A stretch of 64,000 nt of DNA from Xestospongia bergquistia (GCA_963965975.1 OZ014411.1:2501-66500), one strand, 5' to 3'; shown: positions 50,855 to 61,906, numbered from the stretch's first letter. Notes: generated from the letters alone by a model not told the origin. Program-made: numbers and translations.

Positions 50855-51226
50855 CAGAAGGGTGATGTATTTCTGTGGAAAACAGAAAGAATAAAGGAAA
50901 ATGTAGCTAGTGGAGGATATATTATTGGTGTACCACCTTCAAAAGACATCTTTGTGCCCTCTGTTGGAGACTGGTAAAAGAATACCAAAACACTTTTACA
51001 GAAGGGTGATGTATTTCTGTGGAAAACAGAAAGAATAAAGGAAAATGTAGCTAGTGGAGGATATATTATTGGTGTACCACCTTTACAGAACGGTGATGTA
51101 TTTGTGTGGAAAACAGAAAGAATAAAGGAAAATGTAGCTAGTGGAGGATATATTATCGGTGTACCACCTTCAAAAGACATCTTTGTGCCCTCTGTTGGAG
51201 ACTGGTAAAAGAATACCAAAACCAAA
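50855..51226 (+). repeat. Tandem duplication of a coding-like block
   Basis: A ~145-bp block occurs at 50855-50995 and 51080-51226, with a partial copy (~90 bp) between them. On the plus strand each reads GDVF-WKTERIKENVASGGYI then IGVPPSKDIFVPSVGDW and stops. The best open frame on the minus strand (135 codons) is the shadow of this repeat. The conserved reading suggests a duplicated exon of an unidentified gene. Confidence 0.65.
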
Positions 51227-51559
51227 AAAAAAAACAATGGACATTTAATCACTGACTAAAAGTACCTGTTTTCTGGATTTGATTGTGTTAATTTATATGT
51301 ACCCACAAAAACTTATCATTTCATTTTAATATAATTAATATATACAGTTAAATATACCTAGTCAACTGTGCAATATATGTCAGCTGAAATTGCAATGATT
51401 TTCAGACAAATTTTATATTTATTTTAGATATTTTGTGCTGCACAAAATCAAATACTTTCCAGATAGTTTGGGATGTTTTTTCAATATTTTTCCAATACTT
51501 TTCAACTAAAGCTTTCAATTATTCTTCAATGAAATTCAGATACATCAGTTCAGTAGTGA

Positions 51560-51960
51560 TATAATAGTTGGCAAATTACAAAAAGGTGTCTGACGACAAA
51601 ACACATTAACAGAATTAGAACAGACACAATAATGACACAACAGTTAAGAAGATCAATATTTATTCAATGTTCAGATTTGACTAGAGCAAAACAGACTACT
51701 GAAATTTTGATGATGGGCATGAGGGAACATGACCCAGTACTTACTTGCAATGACATATTTCAAGAAGTTGACTTCAAAAGCTGCCCATACATCCTAACCA
51801 GTATTATTTTCTTGATATGTATATTCATTCACTTTGGGAATTATATTGTGTTATTACTGTCAGAATGAGGCATATTCAAAGAGAGCAGTTGATGTATTAA
51901 AAGACATACTTAGTTTTAATGAAGAATATATATACTTTGAAAATGAAGCAACATGTATCT
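51560..51960 (+). pseudogene. Histidine-phosphatase (PGAM-like) fragment, downstream copy
   Basis: The open frame 51632-51868 includes SDLTRAKQTTEIL and a later QEVDF, matching the S-D-L-x-R-A-x-x-T-a-e-I-L and E-x-D-F blocks of the histidine phosphatase superfamily (phosphoglycerate-mutase fold). The N-terminal RHG catalytic block is absent and the frame runs into a hydrophobic, probably intronic, tail. A following piece (RAVDVLKDILSFNEEYIYF, about 51880) may be the next exon. The first 215 bp duplicate 47420-47640. Confidence 0.55.
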
Positions 51961-52239
51961 ACATAAAAATTTAATTCAGTTTCTAGTCTCAAAGTAAGAT
52001 GCTCTAATGTAGTGCTCAATAATTACTATAATTAAAGATCCAAATAACTTGCATACAATATAACATTATAATCCATTATTATTATGATTTAATTGCCTAA
52101 ACCTTTCTTTGTATCAGGATTTTATGTTTCCTTTGTTGTATTAGGATTCTTAATGTCCCACTTGTTGATATGACGAAAGAACCACAATTTTAAAGAAATA
52201 GAGGATAAAGTGGAAAAATGTATATTAACTATATACTCA

Positions 52240-52775
52240 CACAGTTCCAAAAGCTGAAATGGCTGAAATCTCAAATGTGATAACAAGCGAAGTCCATAGA
52301 ATTCCAGTCAAAGCTATATCAAGAAGTTACAAGCTGCTAGTACCATTTGCACAGTTAATTGGAATCTTCCAACTGCCAAGGATATATGATAGTAGCACAA
52401 TATCTCGGAAAAAAGGTTACTAGGTCTTGCTGACTATTATGCACATTGTCAAAGGTTTGAGGATGACAAAGGATGAGTTTCTCAACAATATAAGGAAAAA
52501 AAGGACTATCAACGTCACTAGAAAGTTTACCAGATATAAATGACACGGAAACTACGTCACTAGAAAGTTTACCTGATGTAACTGACATGGAAGCTACTAA
52601 CCCCTCACAATACCAACAGTGTGAATCATTTACTGAGAGTTCATCAAAAAGTGAAGACTCACCATTGAAATCGGTTGAAATGCAGAAGTCTAAGAAGGGT
52701 AGAAAGAGACTTCTCTCAGATTCCTGGATGTCTGAGGAACTAACAGATGAGATAAAGAAATTGAGAGTTTTATAA
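52240..52775 (+). CDS. Unidentified exon-like region
   Basis: 52280-52410 reads VITSEVHRIPVKAISRSYKL and LLVPFAQLIGIFQLPRIYD; 52587-52775 reads MEATNPSQYQQCESFTESSS, KKGRKRLLSDSWMSEELTDE, then a stop. Ser/Glu-rich and basic patches are typical of nuclear proteins. Two direct copies of CACTAGAAAGTTTACC lie at 52515 and 52559. No domain was recognised and the relation of the pieces is unclear. Confidence 0.3.
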
Positions 52776-53478
52776 ATGTCCCTTCAATCATGAACATCGA
52801 GGAGCTCCACTGACACCTGCCACAGTAAAGAAGACTCTCCAACACAACCAAAGTAAGACAAATGTTGTCGAGTGGATCTACTGATTAATGTATCATTTTT
52901 ATTTTATAGTGTTCCTCGATTATTGTAGAAGGAATGGCCACAACACTAGTATCATAGTATTATTAGTTGTATATACCAGTTTGAAGTTTGCCATTTCGTT
53001 TAAGTTACTTTTTAAAAGTTTTGCTGCTGATAGATTAGAATTTAGTCTTCTCTAGTATACACATTTCAATGTGATGCAAATAACATTTCAGTGTGGTGAA
53101 ACAATTGTAATAATTATATGCATGACCATTACCATCAAAGTACGTATAGGCATACCATGTATCCTATGTCACTAAACTATCTATTTATACTATTCATATC
53201 CTACCTTCGATGTCAATACTATCTTTCTTACTATGATGCAAACTCAGTTCCCTTTTAATCCATCGACCTTTGTTAAAGTATAGCCGTTTGTGTTTTCTAA
53301 AAGTTTTAATAGTAACTCGGTTCTCACAATGTGGGCAGTAAGTAAGATAAGCTGGAGACAAGCACAAACGCTTTTGGTCCATTTCCCTCGAGACCACACC
53401 CTTTTAATTTATGCATGCGCAACAACCACGAGGTATATAGCACAAGGTGACAGCGGCAAATTTTGAACTCGATTAGTT
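52776..53478 (+). other. Intergenic, nothing recognised
   Basis: AT-rich spacer. A small minus-strand frame at 53194-53397 has CPHCENRVTIKTFRKHKRLYF, a possible lone C2H2-like finger (C-x2-C ... H), directly upstream of and divergent from the gene at 53479. It could be the 5' exon of a minus-strand gene but is too short to call. Confidence 0.35.
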
Positions 53479-54572
53479 ATGTCTGAATTTGAAAGTTCTT
53501 TTGAAGATGCATCTGCTCGTGATACATCATTCCCGAACATGAAGTGGAATGGAAGGACATACGTAATACAAACCAGCTGTTCAGAAACAGAAAGTGAAGC
53601 TGATCAGGACACAGCTGCTATGCCAAGACAATCTACTCCTCAGTCCAAAAGTGAGTCACAATCATACTTATACCTTCAGGTATTGTACAATATAGGTAAT
53701 GATGTTACTTCCAAAAAAGGTAAACCTAAAGAAATAAATGTATGCATCATGAAAAGGTTCTTAGGCACTTCTGCTGCTATCACTTCAGCCATAAAGAAAC
53801 ATTTACAACCAAGCAAACTTTCAGCAGCCTTCAGAAATAAAGGTAAACTAAAATTAGATAAAAGGTGGTAAATTCATAGTAGAATATTATGGTAATTATT
53901 TAATTAATAGAAAGAAAGCGAGACTTGTCGCCTGTATTGTTTGAAGAAGAAAATGAAGAAGTTGATAAACAAATCAGTGAAAGTATACATATATACAATT
54001 ATTTACAATTAATGTGATTACAACTTAACTAGGACAAAAACAGCAATGTTTAGAAGATACGCCAGAGTTGCCTGAAATATTTGACACAGGTACATATCAT
54101 GTGTCTTGTTTTATAGTGTTCATATCTAGTAGCTAGTGAAAGTGAATCATTAACTCAATCTGTTTTGAGACAATTAAAAGCAAATTCTGATATGTTAGAA
54201 GCATTACTATCTCAAACACAAAAACATCAAGAAGAGATCGTTGTCATTAAAGATAATTTGTTAAAAATACAGTCAGCAAACAGCAGTATTAAGAATAAAA
54301 GAACTGTACCTAAATGCATTAGTCTAAGTATTAAAGATAGCTATGTACAGTGTATTATATGTTCTATGCAGAGAGAAGTTCGAAGAGGTTATAAATTATT
54401 ACTTGAAGATGATGATTTTGGTGGGTGGCAAGTTGGAAATGGGTATATTTAAATCTTTATATATATACTTATTTTTAATTATTTTTTTCTCAGAAAAACT
54501 TATGGAAGTACTGAACATAGAAATATTTTGAATAAATTAGTTAAAGAAGTGGTCTCTCAACAAAGACTTTGA
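53479..54572 (+). CDS. Unidentified nuclear-type protein with coiled-coil segment
   Basis: Proposed exons: 53479-53650, 53697-53842, 53911-53982, 54033-54089, 54130-54442, and a last exon from about 54495 to TGA 54570-54572; phases agree at each junction I checked. The N-terminus is acidic and Ser-rich. The middle has a helical heptad stretch (LRQLKANSDMLEALLSQTQK, EEIVVIKDNLLKIQ) that should form a coiled coil. The end has VQCIICSMQREVRRGYKLLL and LVKEVVSQQRL. I do not recognise the family. The exon style (short, Ser/Glu-rich first exons) is like the SET-recombinase genes, but no SET or recombinase motif is present. Confidence 0.45.
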
Positions 54573-54634
54573 AACTGATGATATCAAGGGTAAAGAAAAT
54601 AATTCCACTTACATTAGTTAATTGTGTGTAACAG

Positions 54635-55031
54635 GTGCTGCTTATAGATTCTATAGAAGCAAGTGTGAAATTGCTTCTGCAGAGAGAAGAGGAAAAGCAA
54701 CTAATAACACCATAAGAAGACGACGATATGAAAGGAAAAGTCAGGTATGTACTAAGCTATGTTTGTGTTACTTTACTGATGACTAGAAACTGGAAGAAAG
54801 AAAAGCTTCTCTGCTTAAATTAAACTTTAAAGAAGAGACTCATAAAGAAAAATGGATGAAAGCAATGACTATCGACTTGATGTCAAGCGAAGAAAGCGAT
54901 AAAGAAGAAGACGTAATTGTTGTCCGACCACTTAATTGGAGATCCAAAGGAACAGAAAAGATGATAAAAACATTGGATGATGTCATACTAAAGAAGAGGT
55001 CAGAACAATCAAAAAGACAATTAAAGAAAAG
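54635..55031 (+). CDS. Basic protein fragment with MSSEES and RPLNWRS blocks
   Basis: Two exons, 54635-54744 and 54787-55031, joined through a 42-nt GT-AG intron. The first reads AAYRFYRSKCEIASAERRGK and RRRRYERKSQ; the second has KLEERKASLL, IDLMSSEESDKEEDVIVVRP, LNWRS and EQSKRQLKKR. An M-S-S/D-E-E-S block followed by R-P/S-L-x-W-R-S is, to my recollection, common in uncharacterised sponge and cnidarian proteins, often near transposons. The N-terminal exons are not resolved; they could include some of the gene just upstream. Confidence 0.4.
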
Positions 55032-55505
55032 GTAATTGGAGAGTTCTCTGATCGTAGTCGTCCTGATAACTTACCAACATGGATTTAACAGCTTTAACTT
55101 ATTATAAATTCCTAACACCAAAACACACAACATTCTAATTATTTCTTTTAAATTATAATTTGAAGTCATTGTTTTGGCATATAAAAGGTACAAAAAAACT
55201 ATTGGATATTGCCACTTCCCAGCTCTAGGAAATGTCAACAGTAGTGTATTGAACATCCAAAGAATTGCTTTTGGATATATCAACAGTAATGTATAGAATT
55301 CATTATAGGAAATGTCAAATGTAGTGCATACAAACATCATAAGGAAATGTCAAGGATCATCTATTGGATATGGAAAGGATAAATCACATTTCAAGTACAT
55401 AATAGGTGAAGGATATTGCGCCTTATACTATCATAAGGATACATAAAGGATATGTGCATCTATCATGCATGACAAAAATCTCAGGAAACATGAACTATCA
55501 TTGAC

Positions 55506-55700
55506 ATGTCATTAACAAAAAATGGTACAGAAAATTCGAAACTTTTACCAGTGAGACCGGGAGGTATTGTCAACATGACACTATCTGAGGCAGAAATGCT
55601 ACAACTGAAGGAGACTGCCTGCTCATTAAATCACATGAGCACAAGACAGCAGCAACACATGGCCCTGCCATATATTGTCTCAAAGGTATACAATGTTTGT
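55506..55700 (+). pseudogene. Possible tyrosine-recombinase fragment
   Basis: A frame from ATG 55506 reads LLPVRPGGIVNMTLSEAEML. It resembles the box-I region of genes A-C (QRPGAIIHML, QRPSAIIIMTLSEA), where the catalytic Arg lies in RP. The rest of the frame (to 55892) is hydrophobic and probably not coding. No other recombinase box was found nearby. Confidence 0.35.
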
Positions 55701-55866
55701 TATATAGTACACTCTGTCATCATTTATGTAGGAGAAGACATTGCAATATTTTTTAACTCTTTAACGCAAAATTGCATTTGCTGGTGTATTAATTATTTGC
55801 GCGGTAATGCAAAATTGCATTTGCAACTGCTTAGCAACAGCAGCAGTTTACTATTGTATTTTCTGA

Positions 55867-56094
55867 ATGATGAAGAGAGCAAGAAGCTATAGCAAGGGCA
55901 GTAAGAGATACCTAAGCTCTGATCCAGAGAGTATTCTTCAATATTTAGACGGGATTACAAGTGACGAGGACTCTGGGTCAGAATTTGAGGGATACGTTAC
56001 AGAAGATGACAAATTGGAAGACGCTTTTGGCTTTAGCCAGGGGTATTCCTCTGGCCTTGCTGCTCCGACCTTCTGTAAATATAGCTTCAACTGA
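55867..56094 (+). CDS. Short acidic protein or first exon, unidentified
   Basis: ATG 55867 opens a 75-codon frame with RARSYSKGSKRYLS, ILQYLDGITSDEDSGSEFEG and YVTEDDKLEDAFGF. Acidic D-S-x-S-E-F-E-G-Y starts are seen on some piggyBac-type transposase-derived proteins and other transposon proteins, but no transposase core follows. It is not possible to decide between a true small gene and an orphan first exon. Confidence 0.3.
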   Translation: MMKRARSYSKGSKRYLSSDPESILQYLDGITSDEDSGSEFEGYVTEDDKLEDAFGFSQGYSSGLAAPTFCKYSFN

Positions 56095-56304
56095 GTATTG
56101 AGTATTTATTTCAGTACCATCGCCATTCAGGGCTTCATACCTAAAAAAACACAAAAGTAATACTCATGATACTAAAATATAAAGATAAGGAAATGATTAC
56201 TACAACACTCAACACCAGTAGAAAATGAAAATGGATGATGGAAGTAGATTAAGATTGACTTACATGTACATGTGGAAACCATCTTTGCTTTTACAACGAA
56301 TGTA

Positions 56305-57070
56305 GGCGTGTCCGAATGGGTGGAGCTTCCAAGCAAGTCTGACTCCCTCTTTTTTTGCCTTCTTTTCTCTCTTTCTGAATGTTTTTTCTTTCCCAAAAGT
56401 TGTACAGACTTGGAAAAAAGTCTACGTAACAGATTTGTATAATCAAATTGCTTCGGTTTTAGGTTTGAAGTATTTCCTGTCGAGTGAGTTGATCGTCGAT
56501 CTTTTCTCTCTATGTTTGGCAGTATATCTCACTTCTACTACTTTACTAAAGCTTATAAGTAAGTCATACTGTGCTGGTATCATTGCTAAAGAGATTCAAA
56601 TGTCATTTGTGTGCAGCAATAGCTGCGTTCTTGCAATTAGTAAGTTGCTTCACAACTCTGTATAATAGTTGCAGAAACCATCACATAAAGTAGGCGTGTC
56701 CGGATGGGTGGAGCTTCGAGGCAAAAAGTGATTCATGTTTATTTGCCTTCTTTTCTCTACTTGTGTATGGTTTTTCTTTCAAAAAAGTTGTACAGACTTG
56801 AAAAAACATCTACCTAACAGATTTGTATAATCAAATTGCTTCGGTTTTAGGTTTGAAGTATTTCCCGTCGAGTGAGTTGATCGTCGATCATTTCTCTCTA
56901 TGTTTGGCAGTATATCTCACTTCTACTACTTTACTAAAGCTTATAAGTAAGTCATACTGTGCTGGTATCATTGCTAAATGTCATTTGTGTGCAGAAAACA
57001 CTGCTTTTTTGCATTTGGCAAGTTGCATCACAACACTCTAAAATGGTTGCCATCGTGAGAAGAGCGTTTC
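56305..57070 (+). repeat. 388-bp direct tandem duplication
   Basis: 56305-56690 is repeated at 56690-57070, starting TAGGCGTGTCCGAATGGGTG (second copy with one change) and including GCTTCGGTTTTAGGTTTGAA. The copies differ by scattered substitutions and a ~20-bp gap. The frames in both copies are short and unconvincing. Confidence 0.8.
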
Positions 57071-57452
57071 CCAAAAAATTTTTGTCTTTGTCAAACAACT
57101 TTCATCACTGAGCCATCAATAATATTTAGGTCTAAAATTTGTCCAATCCCAACACTAAATCTCATTTTGTCTAAAATGTATGCATTTATGTCCAAATTAA
57201 GCTAAATGAAATGAATTATAAACAAAAATTGTCTTTTATTTACCAATGCTTAGACATAAACTGACATTTAATTACATATAGATCATACAATTTTAAGTAG
57301 AGATTTTTACATACTGCAAACATCATAAGTGTGTATAAATATTTCAGAAGTGTACAAAAGCAATGGATAGATATTCTTTGTAATTTTTGCGAATAAATAA
57401 AATTGAATACTTTTGAGTAGTCAATTATTAAAAAATTTGCAGTCCTATAGTA

Positions 57453-60400
57453 ATGGAGAAGTACTTTCCAAGGATGAAAATTTTCTTCTCTGATTCAGAC
57501 AGGTTGAATTATTTCATAGTAACAGCATGTCATTGATCTCAAAATTTATAGTGATTATGACACTACTTCACAACCTGGCCCAAACAAGAGGACTAGATCG
57601 AGTGTACAAAGGTTTTATATATTTTGGAATGACAATGTTTTTTTTAATTTTTGGCTTTGCAGTCCTACAGCAATTGAAAAGTAATTTCCAAGAATGAAAA
57701 AGGTTTTCTCTGACTCAGAAAGGTTAGATTATTTTATAGTAACAGCATGTCGTTTAATCTCAAAATTTATAGTGATGCTGACACTATTTTAGAACATGGC
57801 CCAAACAAGAGGACTAGATCAAGTGTAAAAAGGTTTTATATATTTTGTAATGACAATCTTATTACTTTTTACATTTTTAATGGGGCCTTAGGAAGTTTTT
57901 AAAAATGACAAGGTAGTGATTTTAAAAAAACATTTTCCTTTATAACTTCAAAATAGAACAAACGCTAAGAAAGCACATGATATAGATGTAACAGATGTTG
58001 AGAAGAGTGAAGATAATAATGATGATATCAAAGTGATAGAGAGTGACGATGATGAAAACTCAGGTTTGCAAAGAAAGTCAGTTCATCTCACACTCACATG
58101 TCCCTGTGCAGTTTATAGTTGTACTAAACATCAACAAGACACAGTTAACAAATTAAATCTGCAAAGTGATATACCCAGCCTTGAGAATAGTCAAGATGAA
58201 AGTGATGACATTGGTATAAAAGAAAACGATGATTAACAACAATCTGGTTTGCGACCATTGCATAAGATATTTCAAATTTTTCTAAGCACTATCGATTACT
58301 CACATTTCTCTTGCAGATTTAAATCAGCTGGAACATGAACCAGATGTAAATAATGAACAAAGTGAAGATAGGTGCAATGACATGGATATCAAAGACAGTG
58401 ATGATAATGAACCATCAGGTTTGTGATCTTTGAATGATCACAATTCTTAATGCACCTTTAAAAAATACTAAGCAAACATGTATAATTAATGAAAGTCAAA
58501 TGTTTGTAAACATTGCTTATATTTTAAATACTTTACATTCAAGATGTACAATCAAATGGGGAAGACTGGAGGAGTGAGCAAGAAACCTCGATGACTGAAG
58601 ACCAATGTAGGTATATTATTACTCTTAAGTTAGCTTGCAATTTTTCTGCAGTTTCTAGCGAGGAAGACACCAAAACATCGCTACGACATTCTTCTCATGT
58701 CAGGTAAGCAAATTATTGATGAAATCTATATAATGTGTCTTTTAGACATGTAATAACACCAAAAGAGATGGCACTTAATGCCTTGGCTCTTGACCTTGAG
58801 GCACCCCTAGAAATCCATTTTTGCAAAGAAAAAGGCAGGCTTCTTTTATTAATGCAACTGTTTATAAACTTTCTTAGGCAAAGGAAGAGGCGTCTTTGCT
58901 CTTCAAAATATTCCTAAAGGATCCCTCATATGCGAATACAAAACAACTGGTGTCTACTCAACACATGTTTTTAAAACTCGTGAGCTTGAATATAAACACA
59001 ATGAGGAGGTCTCTGCTTCTGTTGAAGCTAAAGTTGATGGCAAGATATTACATTTCGATGGTACAAGACAATTTAATCAATTTGGTTCATTCATAAACCA
59101 CTCCATTGACCCAAATGTCAAGCCTTTTCCTCCACTTCTAGTGAGAGGTAAATACAGAATTGGTTTTTTTTCTCTACTAGAGATATAACACAAAACGAAG
59201 AACTTCATTGGGATTACAATTACCGTGACCCCAAGTGGCCCTGGCTATATGGTGAGTTCTCATTAATTAGAATGAATGCAATTATTTTGAATAAAATTTT
59301 TCTCATAATATTTCAACAAAATGGTTTGTTGTAAAAGTGTGCTCGGTTTAAATTGTACTACAAAATCTACTTAATATTGCAACCAATTTTTGGCCTTAGG
59401 GATAAAGGAAGAAGTGCAACCTGTACCAGAGATGACTGCAACAGCAATACCTACCTCAAAATCCAAACCAAAAACATTCGAGAAATATCGAAAGTCTTAC
59501 TTTTGCCCTATCGGTGGGTGCAAATCAGGAACAGCATTAAAAAAACTTTCAAACCATCTTACTGATGTCCATCATGTATTGGACAATAGTAGAAGAAACG
59601 AACTTCTGGCTCAAGCAAAGGAGGGTGGTCCTGTCAAGTCTGGACAGAGAAAGGTGACAAAAACTCTTGACAATCTTTTTCAAAAAATAGAAGCATCAGC
59701 TCCAAAATTACTTGTACTTCCTTCAGTAAAATCAAAGCATGGTAGCACTAAGCATTACCCTCATTACAACATCGATAAACAACCACTGATCATGGCATTT
59801 ATTGCTAACTTATGTACGGCTGATGGAGGGTTGAGAGAGCACAATGTTGCAAGAGACATAGCATGTGACGTCTCTAACTTCTTAGCGTTTGCTAACATGA
59901 GTGTCTGTATGTGGCAGAGCCTTCTAAACATAAAGAAGCTCAAGGCCTTTCTTGCCCAGCTTGAAAAAAATGGCATTGGACCTGATGGCATCACTACAAA
60001 GTTAGACAACATCGAGACTGCCATGAAATATGTTTGGAGGGAACAGCTAATCAAAGATTTCCCTCAATCGTTGTTTGATAGGATTTCTTTATGGAAAACA
60101 TCTTACAAAAAGAAAAAACCTGCTCTAGAAATTGAAAGGCAGGTGCAACCTCCCTCTCAGAATGCTCTTCTACAAGTGAAAGTGTTCCTTGAAAACACCT
60201 CTTTAATAAAAAAAATTACTGATATTGAGTCAAAAATAGTGAAAAACGAAAGTTTGTCTGACCCAGAAATAACTCAGCTGGTAACATATCTATTTATGTG
60301 CTTAGCTTACAAAAATTGGCAAAGACCATCAGCCATCATAATAATGACCTTGTCTGAAGCTCAATCATTTACAGAAAATGATGGCAAACTTGTGTTACAA

Positions 60401-61049
60401 TGCAGAGCAAACAAGACTGGTAAAACATATGGACAAGCTGTAATGGTACTGGAAGGCAATGACATTGAACTTTGGAAGCTCTTTTTCACCAAAGTTAGAC
60501 CAGCCATTCAAGGAGTAAAGGATGTAGCTCTCATCACTAGTAGTGGGTTTTCTTTGAGCCACTACAGGGATCTTGTAAAATCTCTTACCAGCCATTTTGG
60601 CATAAGATCATTTCCCAACATCGCAACTGTTCGTAAAACTGGAGCAACTGCAGCCGTCTCTAGTCTGACAGAAGAATCTATGGAAAAAATAAGTAAGCAT
60701 ATGTCTCATAGCATAGCTACGTCCAAAAGATATTACCGAATGCGCAATAGGCATTCCTCAGCCATTGCGGCATTTTTAGATATTAAAATCATCACAGGTA
60801 AGGTAAACATTTCAATGTTATGTATTATGCTTTTTCCTCACAGGTGCCTCCAGTTCAAAAGAAGAACCCAAAAAGGGTTTTTCTAAAGACACAGTAGAGA
60901 CAGTTCAAAACTTCTTTTCCACTTCCATTGCAAAGAAAAAGACACCAAGTCTTGAAATGTGCCGAGCTTTCCTGAGAAAGCAAAATATTACAAACAAATC
61001 CCCAAAACAAATTCAGGACAAAGTTGCAAATATAATAAAGTATACATAA
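57453..61049 (+). CDS. Gene C: SET / C2H2 / tyrosine-recombinase protein with one 2-nt break
   Basis: Exons: 57453-57502, 57552-57611, 57957-58063, 58112-58213, 58317-58418, 58544-58606, 58652-58703, 58746-58834, 58878-59251, 59400-60797, 60844-61049. All phases fit, except that the SET exon is 374 nt against 372 nt in gene B. The excess falls at a T8 run (59164-59171) and leads to a stop at 59186-59188. Without those two bases the total is 866 residues. The SET part shows GKGRGVF, FDGTR, FINHS and WDYNYRDPKWPW. The C2H2 finger has YFCPIGGCK and KLSNHLTDVHH. The recombinase has NWQRPS, NKTGKTYG, ATVRKTG, HMSH and RYY; the box-II His position is Ala. The C-terminal domain has CRAFL and PKQIQDKVANII. 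The intron at 58835-58877 begins with GC instead of GT. Gene B's intron before the finger is absent here. Upstream lie copies of the first exons; downstream lie a hairpin and the element's right end. Confidence 0.8.
57655..57840 (+). repeat. Duplicated copy of gene C exons 1-2
   Basis: 57440-57615 is repeated about 215 bp downstream (CAGTCCTACAGCAATTGAAA, TTTCTCTGACTCAGAAAGGT, CCCAAACAAGAGGACTAGAT). In the copy the start codon reads TTG and frames are broken. It falls within the 57612-57956 intron of the model. Confidence 0.75.
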
Positions 61050-61077
61050 GCAACCATTTTCAATTAACATTATACCA

Positions 61078-61140
61078 GAAAATCGTCACTATAATATCCT
61101 CCCTCAAATGATGAAGGAAGATATTATAGTGATGATTTTC
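61078..61140 (+). promoter_or_regulatory. Perfectly paired 21-bp hairpin just after gene C
   Basis: Arms 61078-61098 (GAAAATCGTCACTATAATAT + C) and 61120-61140 are inverted repeats with a single G-T pair, separated by a 21-nt loop. The stem could extend a few pairs further on the loop side. It starts 29 bp after the stop codon, so it lies in the 3' untranslated region. It may be an RNA stem or a small inverted-repeat element. Genes A and B show no such hairpin. Confidence 0.6.
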
Positions 61141-61439
61141 TGATCATTTATTTCAATAATTATTGTTCATTTAGCTCTAATATTCCACAATGAATAGAAT
61201 AACTTACACGCTTTCAATCTTCATTGTACACTCACATTGATCACACTGGTGTAAAACATGAGAGAGGTTTAAAATATATCAGTACATTAACAGATAACTG
61301 AAAAAAGAATGGGATAGATATAAAGACAATATATATATAAACAATGACAAAACATAAAATTTAACTAGTAGAAGATTATGTACTTTAAAAAGCAAAAATA
61401 AACTAAATAATTGAAAAGAGTAAAAAGGAAAAAATTATA

Positions 61440-61906
61440 TACAAAAACTTTAATACTTTATGTCCTCTTAAAGGAATTACACAAAAAGTATTTACAGGAC
61501 ATCAATTGATTACATAAAATGACATGATCATTTCATAGATTTTTTTCAAGAAATTCCAGCAGCAGATATGTCCTTTCACTCCATTGAATTTTTAGGAAAA
61601 GGAAATACTTATGAACATCAAACCCAAAAAAAATTAAAAAAAGATAATCAATGCACATAAGTATAAACACTTACAGAGAAAATACAAAACATTTATCCTA
61701 TTGAAGATATTATTTTGAAAAATTAAAGAGGACATATAAATATTATGTCCTTAACAATTTTACAAAATGACATACAAAAGGACATACATGTCCTTTAAAG
61801 TAATTCCGGGACAGGGACATATGTCCTTTAATTTTTTCCAAAAAAAGGACATAAAATGTCCCTCCCAAGCCAAAAAGGACATATCCCAGGACAGGTTGTC
61901 AGGGCT
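61440..61906 (+). repeat. Right subterminal motif cluster of element C
   Basis: GGACAT motifs become denser toward the end: AGGACATATAAATATTATGT, AAGGACATACATGTCCTTT, GGGACATATGTCCTTT, AAGGACATAAAATGTCCCTC, AAGGACATATCCCAGGACAG, then GTTGTCAGGGCT. The flavour is that of element B, as expected from the close relation of the two genes. Confidence 0.8.

Noticed and set aside
50845..51252. 135-codon minus-strand frame with repeated QSPTEGTKMSFEGG
   Set aside because: It is the complement of the duplicated block. The plus strand gives a more protein-like, conserved reading with its own stop.
59148..59182. Short intron in place of the gene C frame break (GTAAATA ... TAGAG)
   Set aside because: It would restore phase, but it removes a SET strand (GKYRIGF) that gene B and gene C both conserve. 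A 2-nt length change at T8 is the simpler explanation.
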